A DNA stretch of 41,056 nt from Lachnospiraceae bacterium (GCA_029227035.1 JAQXZD010000116.1:1-41056), one strand, 5' to 3'. Shown: positions 32,459 to 40,733, counted from the stretch's first letter. Numbers and translations are program-made. Notes: generated from the sequence alone by a model not told the origin.

Positions 32459-33343
32459 ATGAATATATTAGAATATGAGAATTATCATGAAAACGTGACA
32501 CACGGGGATATGGTCTTCCCCTATAATACCTACATCTGCTCCATTCCTCTGGATTTTCCGCTGGTGCCCCTGCACTGGCATGATGAAATGGAATTGATTT
32601 ATGTAAAAAAAGGCTGCGGAAGCATCACGGTAGACTTCCGCCAATACAAAGTAAAGGGACCGACGCTTGTACTGATTCTTCCCGGGCAGTTGCACTCCAT
32701 TGGCCAGTTGGAGGACTTTTCCATGGAGTACGAAAATATCATTTTCAATCCCAGTATGCTGATGTCCAAGCAGACCGACGTTACGGCAACCGAATTCCTG
32801 CAGCCGCTTATCGCGCGAAAAATCACAGTTCCAACGGTATTTACACCGGTTTATCCTTATTACAGGGATGTCATTGCGCCCATTGACGCCTGCGATGAGA
32901 TTTGCAAGACAAAGCCTCAGGGATACGAGCTTTTTATCAAGAGCCAGCTCTATCAGTTCCTGTTTATTCTCAGCAACCGGTGCCGGAATCTCAGCAACAC
33001 CAAGCCAAACCGGAAAGCTCTGGACAAAACAAAGGTGGTACTCAAATACATTGAGAACAATTACATGCACCGGATTACCATTGCCGATGTATCCGCTGCC
33101 ATAGATTTTTCCGAATCACATTTTATGCGCTACTTCAAGGATACCATGGGCACCTCATTTACGGACTACCTCAGGGACTACCGACTTACCATGGCTTCCC
33201 GGCTTCTGACCTCCTCCGATTCCGCCATCCTGGACATTGCCGCCGAAGTGGGATTTGAAAACCTCTCCTACTTCAACCGTGTATTCAAGCAGCGGTATCA
33301 TATGACTCCAAGCCAGTTCCGCCGCGAAAGTCAGAATACATAG
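32459..33343 (+). CDS. AraC-family transcriptional regulator with cupin-like sensor domain
   Basis: A 294-residue regulator. The N-terminal domain (about 20-120: MVFPYNTYICSIPLDFPLVP, LHWHDEMELIYVKKGCGSIT) is the AraC cupin that senses a small molecule, usually a sugar. The C-terminal helix-turn-helix pair is at about 190-290 (ITIADVSAAIDFSESHFMRY; ILDIAAEVGFENLSYFNRVF). A stop codon in frame 12 nt before the ATG fixes the start, and no ribosome site is visible. Divergent from glgP, so glycogen or maltodextrin control is the obvious guess. Its last 13 bp overlap the convergent PAP2 gene. Confidence 0.93.
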   Translation: MNILEYENYHENVTHGDMVFPYNTYICSIPLDFPLVPLHWHDEMELIYVKKGCGSITVDFRQYKVKGPTLVLILPGQLHSIGQLEDFSMEYENIIFNPSMLMSKQTDVTATEFLQPLIARKITVPTVFTPVYPYYRDVIAPIDACDEICKTKPQGYELFIKSQLYQFLFILSNRCRNLSNTKPNRKALDKTKVVLKYIENNYMHRITIADVSAAIDFSESHFMRYFKDTMGTSFTDYLRDYRLTMASRLLTSSDSAILDIAAEVGFENLSYFNRVFKQRYHMTPSQFRRESQNT

Positions 33344-33831
33344 AATCCGATTAACCATGCCAGCGCTGCGAATCCCCATGCCGCCAGCACATCGCTGATA
33401 AAATGCACTCCGGATACCACACGGATTACGGAGATGGCTGCCGCCGCAATCAAAAGCAGAATTCCGGCAGGCAAAAAGCCCGGCTGTGCCAGAAAAGTCA
33501 GTGCAATCACCGCCGCCGAAAAAACATGGCGGCTTGGACAGGACTTTCCTCTGGTTTCCTTTGGAATAACCGGTGCGACTTCGTATTTTTCATAAGGTCT
33601 TGGTCTGTTAATCAGGCAGCGCACTACCGAGATTACCAGAAATCCATCCAACGGAACCAGCACCGCCTTAATCACTGCCGGACTCCTCTGCATGAAAAGC
33701 CATACCACAAGCAGCGGATAGGCCACGAAAACCGCTGCCGCCAATATTTTGTTGCATATATGTAATGACTTAGCCCGTTTCGGATTGTCTCGAAACGGCT
33801 GAGTCATTTTTAAATAAGTTTCTTTTGTCAT
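33331..33831 (-). CDS. PAP2-family membrane phosphatase
   Basis: A 166-residue protein with four to five helices and the PAP2 signature: CLINRPRPYEKYEV, CPSRHVFSAAVIAL and SVIRVVSGVHFISDVLAAW. These carry the catalytic Arg, His and His. It should dephosphorylate lipid phosphates such as undecaprenyl pyrophosphate or phosphatidate. It lies 17 nt after the Asn-rich lipoprotein gene and overlaps the 3' end of the AraC gene on the other strand. Start chosen at ATG 33831; the ribosome site is weak. Confidence 0.92.
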   Translation of the reverse strand: MTKETYLKMTQPFRDNPKRAKSLHICNKILAAAVFVAYPLLVVWLFMQRSPAVIKAVLVPLDGFLVISVVRCLINRPRPYEKYEVAPVIPKETRGKSCPSRHVFSAAVIALTFLAQPGFLPAGILLLIAAAAISVIRVVSGVHFISDVLAAWGFAALAWLIGFYVF

Positions 33832-33848
33832 AAAGCGTCTTTCTCTCT

Positions 33849-34244
33849 CTAGCGCCCTCCGGTGGCGTTTCCTGCTCCGTTTGCAGTCCCGTTGGTATTT
33901 CCTGTTTTGTTATTTCCGTTGTTGTCCGCTCCGTTGTTGTCTGCTCCGTCCACAACATCTTCTACACCGTCCACAACTGCATCTCCCGCATTCTCTACAC
34001 CGTCTACAACCGCGCCTCCGATATCTTCCACATCATTGCCAAGGTCATTCAGATCGTCCCCGACATTATTGTTATTGTTGCCGGTGTTGTTATTATTGTC
34101 GGTATTCGGTGTGACTGTATTGTTTTCCACCGCATTGGTATCCGGATTGTTGTTCATATCCTTATTGCCTGTGCCACATGCGGTAAACAGGCAGATACCT
34201 GCAGCCAACATACAACTCATCATCAGAACTCTCAATTTTTTCAT
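33849..34244 (-). CDS. Asn/Asp-rich low-complexity lipoprotein
   Basis: A 131-residue predicted lipoprotein: hydrophobic signal and lipobox CLFTACGTG with Cys near residue 23, then an almost wholly Asn/Asp/Gly/Thr/Val mature part. It has Asn runs (DNNNNTGNNNNN), a repeated GAVVDGVENAGDAVVDGVED block, and an NNG-rich tail ending ATGGR. No fold can be predicted. ATG 34244 follows AAAGGAG; a GTG three bases earlier gives one more residue. It lies 57 nt after the TetR gene. The repeats are DNA-level low complexity and prone to slippage. Confidence 0.8.
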   Translation of the reverse strand: MKKLRVLMMSCMLAAGICLFTACGTGNKDMNNNPDTNAVENNTVTPNTDNNNNTGNNNNNVGDDLNDLGNDVEDIGGAVVDGVENAGDAVVDGVEDVVDGADNNGADNNGNNKTGNTNGTANGAGNATGGR

Positions 34245-34300
34245 CACACATATCTCCTTTTATTATACTTACGGAAATAGTGTGTGCCTTTTTTCCTGTA

Positions 34301-34828
34301 TTATACATCATACAGCAAATGTTCCAGCAAAAAGATAAAAAAGCGGCAGTTATTTTCTCCTGCCTGCAAAAGTGCCATCAGATTCACAAACACATACTCG
34401 GCAAAAGCATCCTGATTCAGTTCCATATTCCAGATGGAAGGATTCACCTTCGGATCCTCCTCCAGCACTCTCCGAAGAAGCGACACCGCTTCCTTTCTCT
34501 TGGTTCTCCCGTTCATCTGTGCCAGCCAGCTCTTGTCATAATCGGAAAGCCTTCCATATAAAAAGCCGTAATACTGTTCCAGAAACCCCGTAAATCCCAT
34601 TCCCCGCCGGTAAACCTTCTCCTGGTCACTTAAAATCGTATCCCAGAATTGCTCCGCCACCGCAGAAATCAAAGACTCCTTGTCCGGATAATAATTGTAC
34701 ATGGATCCGACTCCGATATCGCATGCCCTTGCCAGCTTACGTATACTGACGTGATCCACCCCCTCCTGCACGGCAATCTCCATGGCTGCTTCCAAAATCT
34801 GTTCTTTTGATGTCACTTTCTTACGCAT
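34301..34828 (-). CDS. TetR-family transcriptional regulator
   Basis: A 175-residue repressor. The N-terminal helix-turn-helix is EQILEAAMEIAVQEGVDHVS followed by IRKLARACDIGVGSMYNYY, the TetR signature, at about residues 8-50; the rest is the ligand-binding domain, not further assignable. The promoter TTGATG-17-TATTAT and a TGAAC-N3-GTTCA palindrome lie just upstream, so it is likely autoregulated. It precedes the Asn-rich lipoprotein gene and follows spoVAE on the same strand. Confidence 0.93.
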   Translation of the reverse strand: MRKKVTSKEQILEAAMEIAVQEGVDHVSIRKLARACDIGVGSMYNYYPDKESLISAVAEQFWDTILSDQEKVYRRGMGFTGFLEQYYGFLYGRLSDYDKSWLAQMNGRTKRKEAVSLLRRVLEEDPKVNPSIWNMELNQDAFAEYVFVNLMALLQAGENNCRFFIFLLEHLLYDV

Positions 34829-34848
34829 AATCTGCCCCCGCCATTATC

Positions 34849-34889
34849 TGAACTCTGTTCATAATATCACCTGGGCGAAAAAACATCAA
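34849..34889 (-). promoter_or_regulatory. Promoter and putative operator of the TetR-family gene
   Basis: TTGATG (34889-34884), a 17-bp spacer, TATTAT (34866-34861). The palindrome TGAACTCTGTTCA (34849-34861) covers the predicted start of transcription, a typical repressor position. Its 11-bp core GAACTCTGTTC differs by one base from the core found in front of apt. Confidence 0.7.
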
Positions 34890-35245
34890 TACTTTTTCAT
34901 CTTTGGCTGGCAGATTAAAGAAGCAAGATAGGAAAATACCAGTGCTGCCGACAGTCCGCCCGCACAGTTCTTAAATCCTCCCAGAAAGATTCCCAGGAAG
35001 CCTTTTTCATCCACCATTTCCCTGACTCCCTTCCAGAGATTGTTTCCAAATCCAAGCAGCGGCACACCGGCTCCCGCCTTTGCCCACTGTGAAAAGGGCT
35101 CATATACTCCGATTGCCCCAAGCACCGCTCCCAGACACACGAAAAGCACCATAATTCTTCCCGGCATCATTTTGGTCTTCTCCATCAGAATCTGGGCAAG
35201 TGCACAGATGATACCGCCTGTCACAAATGCAATTACATAATCCAT
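34886..35245 (-). CDS. spoVAE: Stage V sporulation protein AE (SpoVAE/SpoVAEB)
   Basis: A 119-residue integral membrane protein of the SpoVA channel that moves dipicolinic acid into spores and out on germination. Helices at about 4-22, 29-50, 60-75 and 92-112, with the family's GGIICALAQILMEKTKMMPG start and GFGNNLWKGVREMVDEKGFLGIF loop. It follows spoVAD after 14 nt. The downstream TetR promoter overlaps its stop codon. Confidence 0.93.
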   Translation of the reverse strand: MDYVIAFVTGGIICALAQILMEKTKMMPGRIMVLFVCLGAVLGAIGVYEPFSQWAKAGAGVPLLGFGNNLWKGVREMVDEKGFLGIFLGGFKNCAGGLSAALVFSYLASLICQPKMKKY

Positions 35246-35259
35246 CTCTCTTTCCCTCC

Positions 35260-36279
35260 TTACTTACAGGTTTCCAACACGACTCCATGTGCAATTCCCG
35301 GGATTGTCTCTCCCTCATTGAAGCTGACCGTCGAAAGAAGCGCCCCGGTGGGAACAAACAGAATCCGTTTCAATTCCCCGGTTGCAAGCTTTGGAAGAAA
35401 ATGAGCACTTAAGGTGGACGCCGCACAACCGCATCCGCTGCCGCCCGAACCGGTTCCCTGCGTTTCGCTGTCATAAATCAGCATGCCGCAGTCCTCATGA
35501 ACGCTGCGAATGTCATAGCCTTTTTTATCCAACAGGTCAAACAGAATCTCCTGTCCGATGCTTCCCAGATCTCCCGTAACGATTCTGTCATAATACTCCG
35601 GCTGCCGGTCAAAATCCGCAAGATGCTGTGCAATGACCTCACAGGCCGCCGGTGCCATAACCGCTCCCATATTCATGGAATCCTTGATTCCAAAATCGAC
35701 TATTTTACCGGTTGTGATGCCGGCAATCTTTGCAAGCGGTTCTTTGCCTGCCCGCGCAAGAATAAATGCGGCTCCGCCCGTCACCGTCCATGTTGCGGAT
35801 ACCGGTCTCTGATTCGCGTACTCCAACGGAAAACGGAACTGCTTCTCTGCGCTTGCAAAATGGCTGGAAGTAACCGCCGCCGCATAATCCGCATAACCGG
35901 CAGCCACAGCCATGGCGCTCAGGGACAATGCCTCGCCGCAGGTGGAGCAAGCTCCATACAGTCCAAACAGCGGAATCTCAAAGGTTTTCAGTCCGAAGGA
36001 TGATGCAATCAACTGCCCCAGAAGATCCCCCGCAAAGAGATAACGCATATCCTCCGGCTGCATGCCGGACTTGCCGAGAGCCAGCGTCAGCGCCTCCTTC
36101 TGCAGGCTGCTCTCCGCCGCTTCCCATGTATCCTGCCCGAATTTATCATCCGCTCCGATACAGTCAAATTCTTTTGCCAGAGGTCCTTCCCCCTCCTTCG
36201 TCCCCACAACGGACGCACTGCCTATAATAAAAGGAGCCTCCGAAAAACAGAGACTCCCTTTCCCAATCTGCTGGTTCAT
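35260..36279 (-). CDS. spoVAD: Stage V sporulation protein AD (SpoVAD)
   Basis: A 339-residue thiolase-fold protein that binds dipicolinic acid on the spore inner membrane. It opens GKGSLCFSEAPFIIGSASVVG and has the YGACSTCGEALSLSAMAVAAGY, TGDLGSIGQEILFDLL and GSGCGCAASTLSAHFLPKL segments typical of SpoVAD. GGGAGAG precedes the ATG. A sigma-G-like promoter (36309-36338) lies 30 bp upstream. Its usual neighbour spoVAC is 4 kb away. Confidence 0.94.
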   Translation of the reverse strand: MNQQIGKGSLCFSEAPFIIGSASVVGTKEGEGPLAKEFDCIGADDKFGQDTWEAAESSLQKEALTLALGKSGMQPEDMRYLFAGDLLGQLIASSFGLKTFEIPLFGLYGACSTCGEALSLSAMAVAAGYADYAAAVTSSHFASAEKQFRFPLEYANQRPVSATWTVTGGAAFILARAGKEPLAKIAGITTGKIVDFGIKDSMNMGAVMAPAACEVIAQHLADFDRQPEYYDRIVTGDLGSIGQEILFDLLDKKGYDIRSVHEDCGMLIYDSETQGTGSGGSGCGCAASTLSAHFLPKLATGELKRILFVPTGALLSTVSFNEGETIPGIAHGVVLETCK

Positions 36280-36308
36280 ACAATCTCTCCCTTTCTGTCA
36301 TTTGGAGA

Positions 36309-36338
36309 TAGTATGTATCTTCTTCAGCAACTTTATAC
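36309..36338 (-). promoter_or_regulatory. Sigma-G-like forespore promoter of spoVAD-spoVAE
   Basis: GTATA (36338-36334), an 18-bp spacer, CATACTA (36315-36309). The -10 element fits the sigma-G/F consensus CATNNTA and the -35 element fits GHATR. It lies in the 66-bp gap between apt and spoVAD. Confidence 0.65.
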
Positions 36339-36345
36339 TTTCCTT

Positions 36346-36870
36346 TTATTTTCCTTCAAACTGTACCACGGATTCCACATCATAATCCTTTAACACTTCG
36401 CGGCCGTTCAAATCTGAAAGCTCAATTAAAAACAATGCTTTTACCACTTCACCGCCCAGCTCTTCAATCAGCTCTGCAGCAGCCTTCATGGTTCCGCCCG
36501 TTGCAATCAGATCATCCAACAGTACTACCTTATCGCCCTTGCTGATGGCATCCTTGTGAATCTCTATGGTTGCCGTACCGTATTCCAAGTCATAAGTCTT
36601 CTCTACGGTCTCACACGGCAGCTTGCCTTTCTTGCGAATCGGCACAAACGGCTTATGAAGAAGATACGACAGTGGCATTCCAAACAGAAATCCTCTGGAT
36701 TCTGCACCTGCAATAATATCAAAATCCAGTCCCTCCAGCTTTGCGGCAAGCTCATCAATTGCAAGCTTTAAACCGTCCGCATCCTGCAGTATGCTTGTCA
36801 CATCACGGAAAATAATTCCCTTCTCCGGAAAATCCGGAATATTTCTTATGTACTCTTTTAACTCTTTCAT
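36346..36870 (-). CDS. apt: Adenine phosphoribosyltransferase
   Basis: A 174-residue purine-salvage enzyme making AMP from adenine and PRPP. The PRPP-binding motif KVVLLDDLIATGGTMKAA, the DIIAGAESRGFLFG loop and the N-terminal IRNIPDFPEKGIIFRDVT are diagnostic. ATG 36870 (MKELKEYIRN) follows GAGAGGGAG; the frame open to 36945 has no such site. It has a good promoter and a palindrome in its leader. Confidence 0.95.
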   Translation of the reverse strand: MKELKEYIRNIPDFPEKGIIFRDVTSILQDADGLKLAIDELAAKLEGLDFDIIAGAESRGFLFGMPLSYLLHKPFVPIRKKGKLPCETVEKTYDLEYGTATIEIHKDAISKGDKVVLLDDLIATGGTMKAAAELIEELGGEVVKALFLIELSDLNGREVLKDYDVESVVQFEGK

Positions 36871-36886
36871 GGTCTCCCTCTCAATC

Positions 36887-36945
36887 ACGAACCCTGTTCG
36901 TCTGTAATTCGTTATCATTATAAGACATTCTTTCTGCAAGTGCAA
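36887..36945 (-). promoter_or_regulatory. Promoter and palindrome in front of apt
   Basis: TTGCAC (36945-36940), a 17-bp spacer, TATAAT (36922-36917). The inverted repeat ACGAAC-CCT-GTTCGT (36887-36901) lies just downstream of the likely start of transcription. It could be an operator or an RNA hairpin. Confidence 0.68.
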
Positions 36946-36946
36946 G

Positions 36947-37642
36947 TCACTTCACGCGCTTCCACTTCCCGTCTCTTCTTTTGACATCCTTCACCGTAAT
37001 CTGCCCATCCGCCACCACAAACCGGATATCATAATCCGCAAATGCCATGCCATACACATAATCCGGTTTCTTGTTATAGGCGGCCCTGGGATCCTGCGCA
37101 AGAACCTCCGTCACGGTCTGCCGCAACTCTTCCGGAAGCTTTTCCAACAGTTCCTGGGAAAAATCCACCTTTATCCGGTTATCCTTATACGCCTCCGCGA
37201 ATCCGTTTACCGCCTCCGGATGTGCGTCTGCATAAGGCAGATAGGGTTTGATATCATACAGCGGTGTACCGTCCAGCATATCCACCCCGGACACCGTAAG
37301 AACCGGTCCCAGCTTTTCATCCAGCCGCACCTGCTCCAGTTTTACACAGGATAATCCGATTGAATTCGGACGAAACGGCGAGCGCGTCGCAAAGACGCCC
37401 CGCCGCTCCTTTCCTCCGAGACGGGGCGGTGCCACCGTCGCATGAAATTCTTTTTGTTTTGCTCCAGAAAAATCCCACAGAAGCCACAGATGGGAAAATT
37501 CTTCAATTCCCTTCACTGCATCAGGATTTCGAAACTGCGGTTCAAAAACAATCTCGCCCAACGCATCCGGAACCAGTCCGCTCTGTCTTGGAATTCCGAA
37601 TTTCTCCGGAAACGGTGTATGAATATATGCAATGTATTCCAT
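36947..37642 (-). CDS. trmO: tRNA (N6-threonylcarbamoyladenosine37-N6)-methyltransferase, TrmO/TsaA family
   Basis: A 231-residue protein with the TsaA-like beta-barrel: IAYIHTPFPEKFGIPRQSGL, EFSHLWLLWDFSGA, RRGVFATRSPFRPNSIGLSCVKL and the DMLDGTPLYDIKPYLPYADA segment. It methylates t6A37 in some tRNAs using SAM. The C-terminal ~75 residues match the extension found in the longer members. It starts 24 nt after the 747-residue protein gene. Confidence 0.92.
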   Translation of the reverse strand: MEYIAYIHTPFPEKFGIPRQSGLVPDALGEIVFEPQFRNPDAVKGIEEFSHLWLLWDFSGAKQKEFHATVAPPRLGGKERRGVFATRSPFRPNSIGLSCVKLEQVRLDEKLGPVLTVSGVDMLDGTPLYDIKPYLPYADAHPEAVNGFAEAYKDNRIKVDFSQELLEKLPEELRQTVTEVLAQDPRAAYNKKPDYVYGMAFADYDIRFVVADGQITVKDVKRRDGKWKRVK

Positions 37643-37666
37643 CCTGTCCTCTCACGCTTCCTATCC

Positions 37667-39910
37667 CTACAGTTTGCAGAAACGCAGGTTTTCTTTCAAT
37701 TCCGGCGTAATCTCGCCGCCTGCCGCTTCATACTTGTTGTACAGGGAAACCAGCCGCTGCTCGCGCTTCTGATTATCGATATCCACCTTGCGGAATACCG
37801 CCTGATACTGCGGATTGGACAACAGTCCATCCCGGATTTCCTTGGCAAACGGACAATACTTTGCAAGAATATTCCTCGCCACTTTTGTGAGACGGAAGCT
37901 TCCCTGTGACTCGTATTTCATCCATGCCTGATAATCCTTGACAAATACCTCTCGGTAGCTGTTGCGGGCTCTCGCCAGTGCAATTTTAATCTTCTCCTTC
38001 GTATCCGCAGAAAGCTCTGAATTCTTGCGGTAGAACTGTATGTAATCGCAGTATTCTGCGGTCAGAGACTTCTCGCTGATATCATTCCAGTACACACCCT
38101 GTACTTTTCTGCAGATTTCCCAACGGTATCTGCCGATGGTCTCCACCATCATCTCATCCACATCTGCTGCCGTAAAAATCGGGAAGATAAATCTTGCCGG
38201 TGTATCGCTCTTTACCCCGGAAGCTTCCTGCCACATCTGTGCCCGGACTCCGGCATTCGGCATAAGAATCACATCCGGAAGAATCTCTTTCTTAATCCAC
38301 TCCTGATTGATTCCCTTCTCCGGATCCGAGAAAAGAACATCATGGTACAAGGCGGAATAATCCACACGACGTACCTTGTTGATGGCATTCTCAATCCGCT
38401 CCTCCGTAACCGCCATACGCTCCACGGTATTGATAAAGTCTTCCTCCATGATAACCGGACAGAAGGTAGTAACACGGCCATAGGTGACACGGTTGGCAAG
38501 CTTGAACATATTGTTAATCTCAAACTCTACCTTCTTCTTTGTATCCTGCTTCATCTCGGTCATCTGCTGCTCTGTAATGTCCCCTTGACGCTTCAGCTCC
38601 AACAGATACGCATTGAAATCCTGATCGAACTCATTCCGGCACGGCTCCTTTTCTCCACGGTAAATGCACTTCAACCATTCATAAATCGTAAAGACATGCT
38701 CCGACTGGAATCTTCCCAGCGAATCGGTCAGATTATACAAAGCATTGGCATTCTCTTCTCCAGCCATCTGCACATCCATCACTCCGAAATTGAAGAACAT
38801 CAGCAGAATCGGAGACGGTCTGAGCAGTTCTTCCACGGAACGCATAAATGCTTTCTCATATACTTCATAAAATATGTTGGAAATCTCTTTTCTGAGTTTT
38901 CTTGCCTCATCATCCGTGGACAGCATGTCCGGAAGGCTTCGATAACTTTCCAGAAGTCCCTTGAAATGTCTGATTACTTCGGTATCATAGCCTGCATACT
39001 CCATAATAAAAGCAGTACAGTCTTCTTTTGTGATATTGATTCTTCCCTCGGACGCCTTCTCAAAATCGTATCCTTCACAGATACCCTCAGCTTCCTTTAT
39101 CTGCTTTTCGTCATAGATGCCCAGATTCTTCATCACATCCGTAACATAAGTCATCCGTCCCTTGACGTTTGCAATGTCCTGTTTTTTCTTCGACAACTGC
39201 ACTGCAAGGTCAAAGAACAGGTGGAAAATGTCATCTCTGGTGTCCGAAAACAAAATATCCTTGTTATACTGAAGATAATGCACCATCTCCGTGATTCCGT
39301 TTGTCACACGAATCATCTGTGCCGAAGCCTCCATGATTGCTCCCACGCACAGACTGTCATCCCTGATCATCAACTGCATATAATCCCTGAGATACTCTCT
39401 CACCAGACAATTGCTGTTGCTAATCTCCCAGTTCTCCACTCTGTGCTTCATGTTGATTGCTTCAAAGGCTTCAATATGCGAAAATTCCTGCTCGTCCAAA
39501 AGCATCTTCCCGCAGGTGGATCTGTACTCCTCATAAAGTTCCTCCACCACGCTATGTAAGAGGTTGGTCTTCTTTCGAAGGGACGCATACAGACAAAGCA
39601 TCTGATGTCTCTGCTCAATGGCCGTCCTCAGGAAAATCGGGCGGAAATTCTCATGCTCCGCCAGAATCTTATGCAGATCGTTTGCATCCTTTCCCGGAAT
39701 CACAATCAGCTTTGTGTCTTCATTGGCCACATAATCACTCTTATACCAGTCCCCGTCCAGGATTCCGATGATGGAGTTTTTCCGCATTACGACCTGTTCA
39801 AATGCGAACTTGCGAACAACGGAACCTTCCTGTATCAAGTACCACTCCACCACCTTGTCCTGCTTTTTAACTACCTCTTCGCCTGCTTTTACACTGATAA
39901 CATTATTCAT
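37667..39910 (-). CDS. Large protein with degenerate cyclic-nucleotide-binding fold, function unknown
   Basis: A 747-residue soluble protein, no signal peptide or membrane helix. Residues 1-90 have the cNMP-binding beta-roll rhythm (ISVKAGEEVVKKQDKVVEWY, LIQEGSVVRKF, NSIIGILDG, YVANEDTKLIVIPG), but the phosphate-binding cassette with its Arg is missing, so it probably does not bind cAMP or cGMP normally. The remaining ~650 residues have no recognisable domain; they look mainly helical and rich in aromatic and charged residues. ATG 39910 follows GGGAG at 6 nt. An extended -10 promoter lies upstream. It sits between spoVAC and apt in the split spoVA locus. It might be sporulation-linked but has a vegetative-type promoter. 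Confidence 0.75.
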   Translation of the reverse strand: MNNVISVKAGEEVVKKQDKVVEWYLIQEGSVVRKFAFEQVVMRKNSIIGILDGDWYKSDYVANEDTKLIVIPGKDANDLHKILAEHENFRPIFLRTAIEQRHQMLCLYASLRKKTNLLHSVVEELYEEYRSTCGKMLLDEQEFSHIEAFEAINMKHRVENWEISNSNCLVREYLRDYMQLMIRDDSLCVGAIMEASAQMIRVTNGITEMVHYLQYNKDILFSDTRDDIFHLFFDLAVQLSKKKQDIANVKGRMTYVTDVMKNLGIYDEKQIKEAEGICEGYDFEKASEGRINITKEDCTAFIMEYAGYDTEVIRHFKGLLESYRSLPDMLSTDDEARKLRKEISNIFYEVYEKAFMRSVEELLRPSPILLMFFNFGVMDVQMAGEENANALYNLTDSLGRFQSEHVFTIYEWLKCIYRGEKEPCRNEFDQDFNAYLLELKRQGDITEQQMTEMKQDTKKKVEFEINNMFKLANRVTYGRVTTFCPVIMEEDFINTVERMAVTEERIENAINKVRRVDYSALYHDVLFSDPEKGINQEWIKKEILPDVILMPNAGVRAQMWQEASGVKSDTPARFIFPIFTAADVDEMMVETIGRYRWEICRKVQGVYWNDISEKSLTAEYCDYIQFYRKNSELSADTKEKIKIALARARNSYREVFVKDYQAWMKYESQGSFRLTKVARNILAKYCPFAKEIRDGLLSNPQYQAVFRKVDIDNQKREQRLVSLYNKYEAAGGEITPELKENLRFCKL

Positions 39911-39973
39911 TCTCTTCTCCCACTCCACTCCTGCCGCAACGGAAAAGCTCCTCCGCCGCCATGTGATATCTCT

Positions 39974-39982
39974 ATTATACCA
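39974..39982 (-). promoter_or_regulatory. Extended -10 promoter of the large CNB-like gene
   Basis: TGGTATAAT on the minus strand (TG-N-TATAAT) about 65 bp before the start codon; the matching -35 region (GTGATT-like) is weak, as is common for extended -10 promoters. Confidence 0.6.
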
Positions 39983-40005
39983 AATTCCATCCCAAAAATC
40001 ACTAT

Positions 40006-40197
40006 TTATTTTGTATATCCAATCTCCGCGATACTGTTGACAAAAGTCTGCATCTCTTCTTTGGAGGTAATCGTGCGCGCAGCCTCAATTACCTGCCTTT
40101 TCTCATCCTCCTTAAGAGACGCAAAACCCTTCATGGCAGCCTCGTTCATCGCCAGTCCGAATCCCAGTCCCAGCGGAAGTCCGTCTTCTTTTATCAT
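40006..40197 (-). CDS. Small conserved-looking protein of 63 residues
   Basis: The protein starts MIKEDGLPLGLGFGLAMNEA, then KGFASLKEDEKRQVIEAART and a final SKEEMQTFVNSIAE helix. The pattern LPLGLGFGLAMN…FASL…EMQ…VNSI is shared with small proteins common in Firmicutes; I recall no function. GGGGGAG is well spaced before the ATG. It starts 12 nt after the spoVAC stop, so it is co-transcribed with spoVAC. Confidence 0.75.
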   Translation of the reverse strand: MIKEDGLPLGLGFGLAMNEAAMKGFASLKEDEKRQVIEAARTITSKEEMQTFVNSIAEIGYTK

Positions 40198-40209
40198 TTT
40201 TCTCTCCCC

Positions 40210-40701
40210 CTACATCCAGCCCAAAAGCTTAAGCAGCCAATAGATAAAACCCAATACCCAGCTTGAAAAAATTCCATAGAGAATAACCGGGCCCGCAATC
40301 TTAAAAATCTGACAGCCGATTCCGAATACCTGTCCCTCCTTCTGGAATTCCACCGCGGAAGCACATACCCCGTTTGCAAACCCCGTAATGGGAACCAGTG
40401 CCCCGGCACCGCCCCAGTTTGCAAGACGTCCGTAGACATTGCAGCTTGTCAGTATAACGCTCAGCAAAACCAGAATGATACTGCACCAGAGCGCCGCATC
40501 CTCCTGCTTCTGTCCAAAATTTTGCATTGCCATATTCGTAAGGAACTGTCCCAGCAGGCAGATTGCACCACCCAGCAAAAAAGCTTTTCCCATGTTTGCC
40601 CAGAGATTGTGGGTAGGCGTCACCTGCTTCACATAATCGTTGTACTCCTGATTGCGTTTTTCCTCCTGCTCCTGCGTCAGTTTCTGCTTTTTTTCTTCCA
40701 T
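40210..40701 (-). CDS. spoVAC: Stage V sporulation protein AC (SpoVAC)
   Basis: A 163-residue membrane subunit of the SpoVA dipicolinate channel; in B. subtilis it acts as a mechanosensitive channel. It has a charged N-terminus, then YVKQVTPTHNLWANMGKAFLLGG, a helix with LGQFLTNM, SCNVYGRLANWGGAGALVPITGFAN and a C-terminal helix, all typical. ATG 40701 follows GAGG; a GTG at 40710 is a possible alternative. It lies behind its own sigma-G-like promoter and is separated from spoVAD/E by four genes. Confidence 0.94.
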   Translation of the reverse strand: MEEKKQKLTQEQEEKRNQEYNDYVKQVTPTHNLWANMGKAFLLGGAICLLGQFLTNMAMQNFGQKQEDAALWCSIILVLLSVILTSCNVYGRLANWGGAGALVPITGFANGVCASAVEFQKEGQVFGIGCQIFKIAGPVILYGIFSSWVLGFIYWLLKLLGWM

Positions 40702-40733
40702 CCATGTCACCTCGTCTTCTCCTGATTTATAAT

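Noticed and set aside
33900-34160. Repeat-rich stretch that could be read as a CRISPR-like or tandem-repeat array
   Set aside because: The repeats are codon runs for Asn and Asp in the lipoprotein gene, with no fixed spacer length.
34849-34861. LexA (SOS) box in front of the TetR gene
   Set aside because: The half-sites GAAC and GTTC are 3 bp apart; the Gram-positive LexA box needs 4.
38342-39559. Plus-strand open frame of about 405 residues
   Set aside because: It is the complement of the large CNB-like gene and looks like no protein.
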